Of a DNA stretch of 64,000 nucleotides, positions 41,946 through 50,510 are shown piece by piece. Position 1 is the stretch's first letter. Each line of letters begins with the position of its first letter. The stretch is taken from the NCBI RefSeq assembly GCF_004924335.1, contig NZ_CP024633.1, positions 806,001 to 870,000 on the forward strand, in the 5' to 3' direction. This DNA is from Mycobacteroides salmoniphilum. Lineage in GTDB: Bacteria > Actinomycetota > Actinomycetes > Mycobacteriales > Mycobacteriaceae. The notes below the pieces were generated by a model. It did no database searches, was not told the origin of the DNA, and saw nothing but the letters and a program-made list of their open reading frames with translations. Made by a program: the position numbers and the translations under genes.

Positions 41946-42988
41946 TTGCAGTCCTTGAAGTACTGGATCATGCCGAATTGCTTGGCCCGCCCGCTGATTG
42001 CGCACATCCAGGAGTCGACCGCCAGGCCGTTGGGTGCGTTGAACTCGATGGCGTTACCGGTGCCGGTGGCATTGGTCACGCCGCGCAGCGCGACGGGTGC
42101 GACCTGCAGGATGTTGCGCAGCAGGTCGTCGTGCTGGCCGAGCATGTCCGTGAGCTGATGCAGCGTCTTGAGCATGTCGTCGAGCTGCGGCCGGTTCTTG
42201 ATGACGATCTTGCTGAGCTGCTCGACCAGGTTGGTGAGCGACTGCATCATCGCGTGGAAGGTGCCACGGCGGACCACGAATTCACCGATCAGGCTCTGGC
42301 CCTGGTTGATCAGGGTGCCGATGCCCTGCTGCTGATGATGCAGCGTGTTGGTGACCTTCTCGGTGCTCTTGAGCAGCGTGCCCAGCTGGTCGCGTCGTTC
42401 CGCGATGATCCCCGAGAGGGTCTGGATGTTCTCCATGGCCTGGGGGACGACCTCGGGCAGCCCGTCGAGCTGCTTGCCCAGAATGCTCAACGACTGCGCC
42501 ACCTTGTCGAAATCGACTTGGTCAAAGGTGTTTGTTATGTCCTTCAGAGTCGCCTGCAAGTCGTAGGGGACCTCCGTGTGGGCGAGGTCAATTGTCTTGT
42601 TGGGCAACGATCCCGGCCCTTCGGGGCGCAGGTCCAGGTACCGGGAACCGAGGATGGTGGTCACCCGTATCGCGGCCTTGGTGTCCTTGCCCAGCTTCAC
42701 GTCATCACTGATCGAGAGCTTGGCCTCGACGTGATCACCCATCAGCTTCATGCCGGTGACCGTTCCGAGTGGGATGCCCGCCACGGTGATCGGCTGACCC
42801 GTCCGCAATGACGCGGCCTGTACGAATTCAGCGGTGTAGGTGGTGTAGCCGAAGCCAATGGCCTTGACGAGCAGCATCCCGCCGACCAGCGCGCCGATCA
42901 CGGCGATAGCGATGAACCCGAGCCACGTCTTGTTGTAGGTCTCGACCGGCCGGTTCTTGATCTTCTGCCATCTTGTCTGCTCAGCCAT
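41942..42988 (-). CDS. mceC: Mce family protein MceC
   Basis: Third subunit, 348 aa from ATG 42988 (overlaps the mceB stop by 8 bp). Membrane helix WLGFIAIAVIGALVGGMLLVKAIG, Mce domain (YTAEFVQAASLRTGQPITVAGIPLGTVTGMKLMGDHVEAKLSI, TILGSRYLDLRPEG) and helical needle region ending WMCAISGRAKQFGMIQYFKDCK. The frame is open upstream to 43045 but that lies within mceB. Confidence 0.93.
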   Translation of the reverse strand: MAEQTRWQKIKNRPVETYNKTWLGFIAIAVIGALVGGMLLVKAIGFGYTTYTAEFVQAASLRTGQPITVAGIPLGTVTGMKLMGDHVEAKLSISDDVKLGKDTKAAIRVTTILGSRYLDLRPEGPGSLPNKTIDLAHTEVPYDLQATLKDITNTFDQVDFDKVAQSLSILGKQLDGLPEVVPQAMENIQTLSGIIAERRDQLGTLLKSTEKVTNTLHHQQQGIGTLINQGQSLIGEFVVRRGTFHAMMQSLTNLVEQLSKIVIKNRPQLDDMLKTLHQLTDMLGQHDDLLRNILQVAPVALRGVTNATGTGNAIEFNAPNGLAVDSWMCAISGRAKQFGMIQYFKDCK

Positions 42989-44039
42989 CGGCCAGGTTCC
43001 TGCATCGCGGGGTGTGCTGGGTGACGTTGCCCGGGGTCGCCGCATTGACGATGATCGGTACCACGTCGTTGAGGCCCGGGAAGAAGCCGGTGATATTCAG
43101 GTCGCAGATGTAGGCGTTGCCGTACGCGCCGTCGCCGGTGATGCGGGCCAGGCCCTTGAGCAGCAGCGGCAGGTTACCGCCGAGGAAGGCCAGCTTCGGC
43201 TCGATCGCAACCATGTGCTTGGCGAAACCGGGCTGGCGAGTGATGAGCTCGTCGAGCGACGGGTAGACCTCGTCGGTGATCTTCGATAACCGTCGCAGGG
43301 TCTGCGCCAGTGAGCCCACCGAGTCGACCAGCTCCGGACGGCGAGAGTCGAAGTCCGCCACCACTTTTCTGGTGTTGGTGATGGCCTTGTCGAGACTGTC
43401 GTTCTGCTGGGCCAGGTTGCCCGTCACCGTGCTCAAGCTGGTGATCACGTTGCCCAGCACCTGGTCGCGGCCCGCGAATGTCTTTGTCAACGTGGAGGTT
43501 TGGTCGACCAGAGAAGTGATCGAGGCCTGGTCGCCCTGCAGCGACTGAATGACACCCTTGGTGAGGTTGTCGGCCTGCTCGGGTGAGAGTGTGCTGAACA
43601 GCGGCTCGTATCCATTGAGCAGCGTGGTCACGTCGAAGGACGGATCTGTGCGTTCCAGCGGAATCGTGGACCCGGCGGCGAGCACATTCGTGTCACCCGT
43701 CTTGCCCAGCGACAGGCCCAGATACCGCTGACCGACGATGTTCTGATAGGTCACCGAGGCAAGGGTGTTGCCATAGAGCTTCTGGTCGTTCTGCACGACG
43801 AAGTTGACCTTGGCCTGGTTGTTGTTGACCAGCTCGATCTTTTCCACACGCCCCACGCGCACACCGGCCATGCGTACGTCGTCGCCGTCGCGCAACCCGT
43901 ACACATCGGTGAAGACCGCCGAATAGGCCGTGGTCCCGCCCGCCACATCACGGCGCAACGTGGCATACACCAGCCACGTCAACACCATCGCGATCGCCAT
44001 GAAGACGACGAGCGCGATCAACGGACCGCGGAACTTCAT
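42981..44039 (-). CDS. mceB: Mce family protein MceB
   Basis: Second subunit, 352 aa. Helix GPLIALVVFMAIAMVLTWLVYATL, Mce domain (YSAVFTDVYGLRDGDDVRMAGVRVGRVEKIELVNNNQAKVNFVVQ, VGQRYLGLSLG) and a helical part with VDQTSTLTKTFAGRDQVLGNVI; the C-terminus carries two cysteines (YICDLNITGF and TPRCRNLADG). ATG 44039 overlaps the mceA stop (ATGA). Confidence 0.93.
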   Translation of the reverse strand: MKFRGPLIALVVFMAIAMVLTWLVYATLRRDVAGGTTAYSAVFTDVYGLRDGDDVRMAGVRVGRVEKIELVNNNQAKVNFVVQNDQKLYGNTLASVTYQNIVGQRYLGLSLGKTGDTNVLAAGSTIPLERTDPSFDVTTLLNGYEPLFSTLSPEQADNLTKGVIQSLQGDQASITSLVDQTSTLTKTFAGRDQVLGNVITSLSTVTGNLAQQNDSLDKAITNTRKVVADFDSRRPELVDSVGSLAQTLRRLSKITDEVYPSLDELITRQPGFAKHMVAIEPKLAFLGGNLPLLLKGLARITGDGAYGNAYICDLNITGFFPGLNDVVPIIVNAATPGNVTQHTPRCRNLADG

Positions 44040-45604
44040 CTGGATCCTTCCTTCGCGAGCGAGACCGTGGTGCCCCGCACAACCGGGCCGAGCAGCAGCT
44101 GGGTAGAGGAGCTAGCAGGCTTGTCGGTGATGACACTGAGCTGAGCGCGTTCCACCGTGCTGCCCACCGGGCCCACAGTTCCGCCGAACGATGCCGGGGC
44201 GATCGGTGCGCCTCCGCCGTCGTGTGCGCCGGGGGCAACCGGCGCGGCGGGTAGCGGTGGCGGTGGCGCGGGAGGTGGTTCCACATTGTCGGGATCCGCG
44301 GTCCCGGGGACGCGCGGCACCGGCACCGACTGCCACGGTGGCAGCGGCGGGTTCGGGTCCGTCAGGTTCGGGCCGCCGGGCGGCACCACGTACGGCGGGC
44401 CGACCGCGATCAGATTTCCGTTGGGGCCCACCACAGTTCCGCGCGGTGGCTGCAGGTCCGGGGGCACCTTGTAGTTCTGTGGCAGCAGTTCCTCGGGTAG
44501 GTCAGGACGTACCACGAGCTCGGGTGCGGTGAAGCAGCTCGGACCCTTGAGCTCGCCGTACCGCGGGCAGTCCGCCCGCGTGTAGCTGTATCCCGGGGTC
44601 AGGGACAGGTTCACCCGCATGTTGCCGGTGTCGACATCGGACAGCCACGGATTCTCGAACCACCGCTGACTCATCTGAGTGATCTTCTGGAAGATCATCT
44701 GGAACTTGCTTGCGTTGTTCGCGAACGTGCCGAGGACGGGCGTGATCTCGGTGGTGATGCCGATCAGCTGATCGGTGTGGTTGTCGAAGGCCTGCCGGGT
44801 GGTGCCCACCGTGGTCAGGCCGCCGTTGATCAGGCTGGTCAGCTGCTCGCGCTGCTCGACAAAGGTCTGCATCGGCTTGACTGCCTGGTGCAGCGAGTCG
44901 AGCAGCTCGGGTGCGGTCTGCTTGAGGCCCTCGGTGGCATCGAGCAGAGCCTTCACGGTGGACGGGCCGGTGTCGGTCACCACAATGTCGTTGAGCTGGG
45001 TGATGAGGCGGTTCAGCTGTGCACCGCCGGTGAGTAGCTTGACGCGGCGGTTGTCGGTCGCGGCTCCCAGGGCGGCCAGGATGCCGGTGGAGTGGTCGTC
45101 GCGGCCACGCCCGGTCGCGGTGAGAACATCGCGCAGCTTGCTCACCGTGGTCTGGAACAGAACGGTTGGCAGCTGAGTGTCCTCGGCGATGTGCGCACCC
45201 GCACGAATGGGAGCACCGGGCCCTCGATCCACCAGCTGCACCGACGAGACCGCGAACACGTTGCTGGGGACCACGCGGGCGGTGGCGGTGGCGGGGATGG
45301 ACTTGGCGTACACCGGCTTGAGGTTGATGTGCACGAAGTTGGGCTGGCCGTTGGCGGCCGGCGTCACACCGTCCACCTCGCCGACGAGAACGCCGTGGTA
45401 CTTCACATCGGATTTCTGCGGCAGGCCGTCGCCGACATTGTTGAGGTCGGCAACCACGCGAATGAAATCGTTCAGACGTCCCGTGGACTTCAGCATCATG
45501 AGACCGGTGACCAGTGCGGCCACCACGATCATGGCGACGCCGGTACCCAGCAGGAGCTTCTCGGACGGGCCACGGCCATCCGTCTCAAAGGAATTGGCTG
45601 CCAT
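44036..45604 (-). CDS. mceA: Mce family protein MceA
   Basis: First and largest subunit, 522 aa. Membrane helix LLLGTGVAMIVVAALVTGLMML, Mce domain (DFIRVVADLNNVGDGLPQKSDVKYHGVLVGEVDGVTPAANGQ, PSNVFAVSSVQLVDRGPGAPI), helical region (LNDIVVTDTGPSTVKALLDATEGLKQ) and a long Pro/Gly-rich C-terminal domain (about 355-490). ATG 45604 directly follows the yrbEB stop (TAGATG). Which of the several mce loci of this group it is cannot be told from the sequence alone. Confidence 0.93.
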   Translation of the reverse strand: MAANSFETDGRGPSEKLLLGTGVAMIVVAALVTGLMMLKSTGRLNDFIRVVADLNNVGDGLPQKSDVKYHGVLVGEVDGVTPAANGQPNFVHINLKPVYAKSIPATATARVVPSNVFAVSSVQLVDRGPGAPIRAGAHIAEDTQLPTVLFQTTVSKLRDVLTATGRGRDDHSTGILAALGAATDNRRVKLLTGGAQLNRLITQLNDIVVTDTGPSTVKALLDATEGLKQTAPELLDSLHQAVKPMQTFVEQREQLTSLINGGLTTVGTTRQAFDNHTDQLIGITTEITPVLGTFANNASKFQMIFQKITQMSQRWFENPWLSDVDTGNMRVNLSLTPGYSYTRADCPRYGELKGPSCFTAPELVVRPDLPEELLPQNYKVPPDLQPPRGTVVGPNGNLIAVGPPYVVPPGGPNLTDPNPPLPPWQSVPVPRVPGTADPDNVEPPPAPPPPLPAAPVAPGAHDGGGAPIAPASFGGTVGPVGSTVERAQLSVITDKPASSSTQLLLGPVVRGTTVSLAKEGSR

Positions 45605-46462
45605 CTAGCCACCCAACCTCGCACCGGCATCGACGCTCCAGAGCGCCATGGTGAGCAGCATGTTGACGATGATCACGATCGTGATCGCGGCGCGTATGGC
45701 GTGCCCAGCAGCTACGCCCACGCCCTCAGGGCCGCCGCTGGCGTAGAAGCCGTAGTAGCACTGGATGGTCGAGGCGAGCCACACAAAGATGATCGCTTTG
45801 ATGATGGAGTAGACAATGTCGATACCGCTGACGCCGATACCGAAGTAGTGCAGGTACGAGCCGATGGATCCACCGCTCATGATGCCCACCATGATCTGGC
45901 AGGACAGGTAGCTGATGGCAAGGCATGCGACGTACAGGGGAATGGTGACGACGGTGGCCGCCATCAGCCGGGTGGTCACCAGGTAGGGGATCGGGCGGAT
46001 CGCGATGGAGTCCATGGCGTCGATCTCTTCGGAGATGCGCATGGCGCCGAGTTGTGCGGTGAAGCGGCAGCCGGCCTGTACGGCGAAGGCGAGCGCGGCC
46101 ATGATCGGGGCCAGTTCGCGGGTGTTCACCAGGGACGAGATGATGCCGGTCGCCGGTCCCAGGCCCAGCAGGTCCAGGAAGTTGTAGCCCTCGATGGCCA
46201 CCAGTCCGCCAGCGATGATGCCGAGGACGATCATGACGCCGGCGGTACCGCCACCGACCACCAGGGAGCCGTTGCCCCAGGCGACATCGGACAGGTGCCG
46301 CAAGAACTCTTTCCGGTAGTGGCGCAGCACGATCGGGACGCCGGCGATCGCGCGGAAGAAGAAGGCGACCATGTGGCCCAGCCGGGTGATCGGCTTCTGC
46401 GCCTTGTTGTAGATCCCGACGAAGGGCCGAGCAATCGGGGGTACATAAGTTGATGCGGTCAT
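45605..46462 (-). CDS. yrbEB: YrbE/MlaE-family permease YrbEB
   Basis: 285-aa permease with about five helices, second of the pair that forms the ABC channel of the Mce importer with the shared ATPase MceG (Mkl), which is not in the window. MlaE motif region ITREL-like: SSLVNTRELAPIMAALAFAVQAGCRFTAQLGAMRISEEIDAMDSIAIRPIPYLVTTRLMA, including the EExDA loop used to couple to the ATPase. ATG 46462 lies 1 bp after the yrbEA stop. Confidence 0.95.
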   Translation of the reverse strand: MTASTYVPPIARPFVGIYNKAQKPITRLGHMVAFFFRAIAGVPIVLRHYRKEFLRHLSDVAWGNGSLVVGGGTAGVMIVLGIIAGGLVAIEGYNFLDLLGLGPATGIISSLVNTRELAPIMAALAFAVQAGCRFTAQLGAMRISEEIDAMDSIAIRPIPYLVTTRLMAATVVTIPLYVACLAISYLSCQIMVGIMSGGSIGSYLHYFGIGVSGIDIVYSIIKAIIFVWLASTIQCYYGFYASGGPEGVGVAAGHAIRAAITIVIIVNMLLTMALWSVDAGARLGG

Positions 46463-46463
46463 G

Positions 46464-47321
46464 TCACAGCCCCGTCCGCGGGAACATCATGATGTAGAGC
46501 TGGCTGATGGCGAGGTTGACGGTCATCAGCAGCAGGATCGATTCGACCACCGCCGCGTTGACGGAGTTGGCCACGCCGATCGGGCCGCCCTTGGTGGAGA
46601 GACCCTTCTGACAGGCCACCACCGCCACGATGGCGCCGTAGATGACGGCCTTGATGAGAGCCAGGATCATGTCGCCGGGGGTCGCGAAGGCGGAGAAGGT
46701 CGTGACGAAGCTGCCTGGGGCGCCGTTCTGCCAATAGACATTGAAGAGGTACGCGCCGAGGAAGCCGACGAAGCAGACGACGCCGGTCAGGGCGATACCG
46801 ATCATGATGGCGGCGGCGAAACGCGGGACGACGAGCCTGCGGATGACGGAGACGCCCATGACCTCCATCGCGTCGGTCTCTTCGCGCATGGTGCGCGAGC
46901 CCAGGTCGGCGGTGATGGCCGAGCCGACCGCGGCGGACATGAGCACCGCGGCCACCAGGGAGGCGGCCTGCCGAATGATCGCGATGCCACTGGCGGCGCC
47001 GGCCAGCGAGGTCGCACCGACCTGGCCGGCCAGCAGCGCGAACTGGATCGAGAGGGTGACACCGATGGGCAGGGTCACCAGGATGACAGGGACAACGGCG
47101 GTGCCGGCCTGGAAGGCGCCCTGTCTCACGAACTCCTGCCATTGGAACTGGCCGGTGAACAGGTCGATGAAGAACCATTGAATGGTGCGGACGCCGAGCA
47201 TGAACTGCTCACCGACTGTCTTGAGTGATTCAAGAGGGTGACGCTTGACGTATCCGGTGGTCCAATCCTGGATGGCCGCGACGCCATCAGTGGTGGCGTG
47301 GCGCTCGTCCTGTGTGGTCAT
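46464..47321 (-). CDS. yrbEA: YrbE/MlaE-family permease YrbEA
   Basis: First gene of the mce operon, 285 aa. Five helices; the conserved coupling loop reads GSAITADLGSRTMREETDAMEVMGVSVIRRLVVPRF (EExDAME). N-terminal hydrophilic stretch of about 55 residues precedes the permease. ATG 47321; ribosome site weak. The 477 bp upstream hold inverted repeats that may carry the operon promoter and operator, shared with the divergent P3 gene. Confidence 0.95.
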   Translation of the reverse strand: MTTQDERHATTDGVAAIQDWTTGYVKRHPLESLKTVGEQFMLGVRTIQWFFIDLFTGQFQWQEFVRQGAFQAGTAVVPVILVTLPIGVTLSIQFALLAGQVGATSLAGAASGIAIIRQAASLVAAVLMSAAVGSAITADLGSRTMREETDAMEVMGVSVIRRLVVPRFAAAIMIGIALTGVVCFVGFLGAYLFNVYWQNGAPGSFVTTFSAFATPGDMILALIKAVIYGAIVAVVACQKGLSTKGGPIGVANSVNAAVVESILLLMTVNLAISQLYIMMFPRTGL

Positions 47322-47798
47322 CGCAGGCGGCCCACACAGACGCAGCTCAGAGTGGTTGCGGCTACGGCGATCAATACAGCTCCCTGTGTGACCTGGAACA
47401 CAAATCCCAGCAATCTACGAGTACGTCTCGGCCATCATGGGCTATCCGGTTCCTGGATGCACACGAATCGCGAAAATGGATTCACGTGTGAACGTAAATT
47501 GACGGTCGTCTACTGGGCTTGTAGTACCCCGTTAGCCGGTCGGTTCGAGTGTTTGCTTTCGGCGTTTAGTTGCTCGCCGTAAACGCTTGTTGACGCATCT
47601 AGCAAACTTTCGTCAACCACTTTGCGTGAGTATGGCCCCTGCTGGCGCTGAGCGCAGCGACCGAGGCGACTCTGGGCACGCAGTGTTACCAGACAAATCG
47701 CTGGTAGACACGATTTTCAAATGTTCGCTATGAGCTGGGTCACACGTTTACAGTGCTGCTCACGTTGGTAGGTTTCCTCAAAGGAGAGGGTTGCGGTC
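47322..47798. promoter_or_regulatory. divergent intergenic region between mce operon and P3
   Basis: No gene seen. Two inverted repeats: GTTGACG (47589-47595) with CGTCAAC (47611-47617), and TACCAG (47687-47692) with CTGGTA (47701-47706). A block from about 47703 to 47789 is shared with the region upstream of P4 (50430-50504): GGTAGAC, ATTTTCAA, TTACAGTGCTGCTCA and AAGGAGAGG in the same order. TACAGT at 47749-47754 is a possible -10 box for P3. Confidence 0.55.
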
Positions 47799-50138
47799 TT
47801 GTCTAAGCGGCATCGGAAGTCATCTAAAAAGGTCGTTGTCCAACGCACCGTCACGGCGGCGGGGGCCGTCGCCGCGACTGCCAGCTTGGCGTTCGCAGGA
47901 CCAACCGCGCAGGCCGCCGCTGCGGCGCCGGACTACAAGGGTGCGGTCACGGACTATAAGGACGCGCTCAATAACTCCTTATCCGGGACTAATGTGATCG
48001 GGTCGGCGGCCGGGGGCGTCTGGAATCCCCTCGCCCAGGGGTCCGGTGGGCTGCTCCCCACGTTCGGGACGAGCCTGACGCACTCAAATCTGACCAAGAT
48101 CGCTGATCTTCCCGATGTGCTGCGGAACCTCGCGAGCACCCCGCTCCCGACGGCCGTTCCCGGGGTCATTCCGGCGATCAAGATACCCGGACAGGGTTTC
48201 GTAGACCTTCCGCTACCGACGACCATTCCAGGTGCGAACCTGGTCAATGGTCTGGCCAACGCGCTGGACACCGTGTTCAACAACCCGATCATCGGACCAA
48301 TCGTCAACCAGCTGCCGCCCCTGAGCGACATCGTCGACGGGCTGATTGCCGAGCAGGACAAGTTCACGGCAGGTTACAACTGGCCGCTGTTGCAGGCCAG
48401 TGGTCTGACGACCATCACGAACACCTTTGTGCAGACGCCGAGTGGACTCAACATCAAAATCCCGGCCGCGCTGGACCCCTTGCATATCTTGCCTGATTCG
48501 GTGCGAATCTTGCCCGATGGCACCCTGCCCAACGTGACGGCCTGGGTCCCGATGGGCGCGGGCAACTACACATTCCCGCTCGGAATGGAGACGGGGTGGT
48601 GGGCGACAGCCCCCACCCTGGTCGTCGACGGCGGGGCGGTGAACGTTCCGCAGACCGTGCTGTCGATCCCGATGTGGGCCAACGGCATCAAGGCACCGCT
48701 TGGGCTGGGACAAGCCGGTCAGTTCAACGCGCACGTTCTCATCCCGACGCAGAACGGCATCTACTCGCCGATCGGCACGACGCTGTCGAACTTCTCCATT
48801 CCGATGCTCGGGCTCGGCATGACGAATCTCAACGTGACGACCGGAAACTACATCGGCACCAACGGATTCAACATCAACAACGGGCAGAACGTCATGGTGT
48901 TGCAGACGCCGCTCTCTGGGGCGCTGCCGATACCGATCGTCTACTCGTTGGGTGGGTTCAACATGGGGACCGAGGGGATGGGCTTCACTCTGCCATCGCT
49001 CTTCGGTGTGGGTCTCATGCCGACATTCCAGCTGGGAACGGCACCCGGAGCCAATACGCCACTCGGAATCATCCCGCCCAATCTGATTCCGACGGGCGGC
49101 ATCGTGCCAACCCAGCTGATCACCGTCTCTGGCTTGATCAGCACGGCGCTCGGGATCCCTGATCCGACGGTCGAACTCGCGAAGGCGCTCACCCCGCTCT
49201 ACAAGGGGTTGGTCACGCCCGTCATGACACCGATCTCGGACCTGCTGACTCAGCAGTACGGGAACCTGTTCAACGGAGCGGCATCGAATACCTTGCAGGC
49301 ATCGAAGTTCTACAAGGACGTGATGACGCAGCTCGGCAGCCTGATCGGCGCGGCCCCGGCGCCGCTCTCGTCTCCGGCGCCGAATGCCCTGGCGGCCGCG
49401 GACGCACCCGCGCCGGCGGCCAAACACATTGAGGCTGCCGCGCCGACCGCCAGGGACCTGGGCACCCCGACGGTTCCTGACGTCAAGCAGCTCGACGCCC
49501 CGAAACTGGATCTCTCGTCGAACCTCGTCACCGCCAAGGACAAGGTCGTCGAGAAGGCCACGCCTGCGCCACTTTCTGCGCAGGCACCGAGCGCTCTGGA
49601 GTTGAGTGCGTCCCCGGTCGGTGAGCCCGCAGCTCAACCCGCCGCCGATCCCACGAAGGACATCGCGAAGGAAGCCGTCAAAGAAGCCCCCAAGGCCGAG
49701 GCGAAGGATGATTCCAAAGATAAGGACAAGCCCGCCAAGCCGGTGGTCAAGGAGAAGCTGCAGGACAAGGTCGACAAGGCGAACAGTGCGCTCAAGGATT
49801 CGGCGACCGGTGCCATCAAACAGACCCGGGGTGCGATCACCTCAACGGTCACCAACACCGTCGAATCCGTGACATCCGCACAGACCGAATCCAAGGCCGC
49901 CGAGGCGAACAAGGATTCCGGCAAGTCGTCCGTGGCCAAGAGCGACTCCGCCAGTGAAAAGCACCACGAGGACTCCTCGGATACTTCGAACAAGGTCACG
50001 GCGCCCAGCGATTCGGGCGGTAAGCATCGTGCTCCCGATGGCGGCTCTCATGGATCGAACGCTGGTGGTGGCTCGGACGGTTCGGGTTCTCATAGCGGAT
50101 CCGGTTCGAGCGGTGGGAAGCACTCGGCGGGCGATTAG
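47799..50138 (+). CDS. secreted protein P3 with Lys-rich and Gly/Ser/His-rich tail
   Basis: Unrecognised exported protein of 779 aa. TTG 47799 has AAGGAGAGG 9 nt upstream. Basic start SKRHRKSSKKVVVQRTV followed by a hydrophobic stretch AAGAVAATASLAFAG and AQA-type cleavage site. Residues about 40-500 are a Pro/Gly/Leu/Asn-rich domain with many short hydrophobic strands (IPMWANGIKAPLGLGQ, FNINNGQNVMVLQTPL, GMGFTLPSLFGVGLMP), probably beta-rich. The C-terminal third is low complexity: KDKDKPAKPVVKEKLQDKVD, IKQTRGAITSTVTNT, then a Ser/Asp/His part and a Gly/Ser/His tail ending GGKHSAGD. The same tail occurs in P4, with which it shares upstream elements. Surface exposure and adhesion are guesses. 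Confidence 0.82.
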   Translation: MSKRHRKSSKKVVVQRTVTAAGAVAATASLAFAGPTAQAAAAAPDYKGAVTDYKDALNNSLSGTNVIGSAAGGVWNPLAQGSGGLLPTFGTSLTHSNLTKIADLPDVLRNLASTPLPTAVPGVIPAIKIPGQGFVDLPLPTTIPGANLVNGLANALDTVFNNPIIGPIVNQLPPLSDIVDGLIAEQDKFTAGYNWPLLQASGLTTITNTFVQTPSGLNIKIPAALDPLHILPDSVRILPDGTLPNVTAWVPMGAGNYTFPLGMETGWWATAPTLVVDGGAVNVPQTVLSIPMWANGIKAPLGLGQAGQFNAHVLIPTQNGIYSPIGTTLSNFSIPMLGLGMTNLNVTTGNYIGTNGFNINNGQNVMVLQTPLSGALPIPIVYSLGGFNMGTEGMGFTLPSLFGVGLMPTFQLGTAPGANTPLGIIPPNLIPTGGIVPTQLITVSGLISTALGIPDPTVELAKALTPLYKGLVTPVMTPISDLLTQQYGNLFNGAASNTLQASKFYKDVMTQLGSLIGAAPAPLSSPAPNALAAADAPAPAAKHIEAAAPTARDLGTPTVPDVKQLDAPKLDLSSNLVTAKDKVVEKATPAPLSAQAPSALELSASPVGEPAAQPAADPTKDIAKEAVKEAPKAEAKDDSKDKDKPAKPVVKEKLQDKVDKANSALKDSATGAIKQTRGAITSTVTNTVESVTSAQTESKAAEANKDSGKSSVAKSDSASEKHHEDSSDTSNKVTAPSDSGGKHRAPDGGSHGSNAGGGSDGSGSHSGSGSSGGKHSAGD

Positions 50139-50378
50139 GCGCGCACGGCCCCCGGCACGGTGTCGGCGATCCGGGACCGGAACGCCTCACCGTGTCCGGG
50201 ATTCCTCCGGCGCCTAACGCCAGAACTGTTGTCCCGCAGGCCATTGCCTCGATGGGAACGATCTCGAAGTCCTCGTCGCCCAACATCGCCAGTCGGCAGC
50301 TGGCCCGTTGGGCTGCTCGAATGGCGGACAAACGTCCACGACCAGAAGGCAACTCCGGAAGGTGTGGGACTTAGTTAG
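50139..50378 (-). pseudogene. collapsed remnant of a duplicated glycosyltransferase and DUF218 gene
   Basis: Four short blocks match, in order, the intact genes at 53507-55245: 50143-50180 matches 53514-53565 (3' end of the glycosyltransferase); 50211-50265 matches about 53740-53790 (codons for VEAMACGTPVLALGAGG); 50279-50330 matches about 53918-53975 (codons for AIRAAQRANCRLVVLG); 50331-50375 matches about 54712-54765 (end of DUF218). The blocks are joined by deletions. The 3' junction with P3 is the same as that of P4 with the intact glycosyltransferase. So a P-protein/glycosyltransferase/DUF218 unit was duplicated and this copy of the glycan genes decayed. Confidence 0.85.
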
Positions 50379-50424
50379 GTAAGGATAAGTCGAGTATCTG
50401 GGCACGGGGAGCTCCTGCAAATTC

Positions 50425-50504
50425 ACTGTGGGTAGACGGTATCGATTTTTCAACTACCAGTTGGGCCGCTCACTTACAGTGCTGCTCAAGTTCCCAAGGA
50501 GAGG
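50425..50504 (+). promoter_or_regulatory. P4 upstream element, paralogous to that of P3
   Basis: GGTAGAC (about 50431), ATTTTTCAA (about 50444), TTACAGTGCTGCTCA (50474-50488) and AAGGAGAGG (50496-50504) repeat the order seen before P3, with shorter spacing at the 3' end. TACAGT at 50475-50480 is a possible -10 box. Conservation above background suggests promoter and ribosome-site function. Confidence 0.55.
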
Positions 50505-50510
50505 TGTTGT

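Noticed and set aside
45092..46453. 453-codon plus-strand His/Asp-rich frame over mceA/yrbEB
   Set aside because: Antisense shadow of two clear mce genes.
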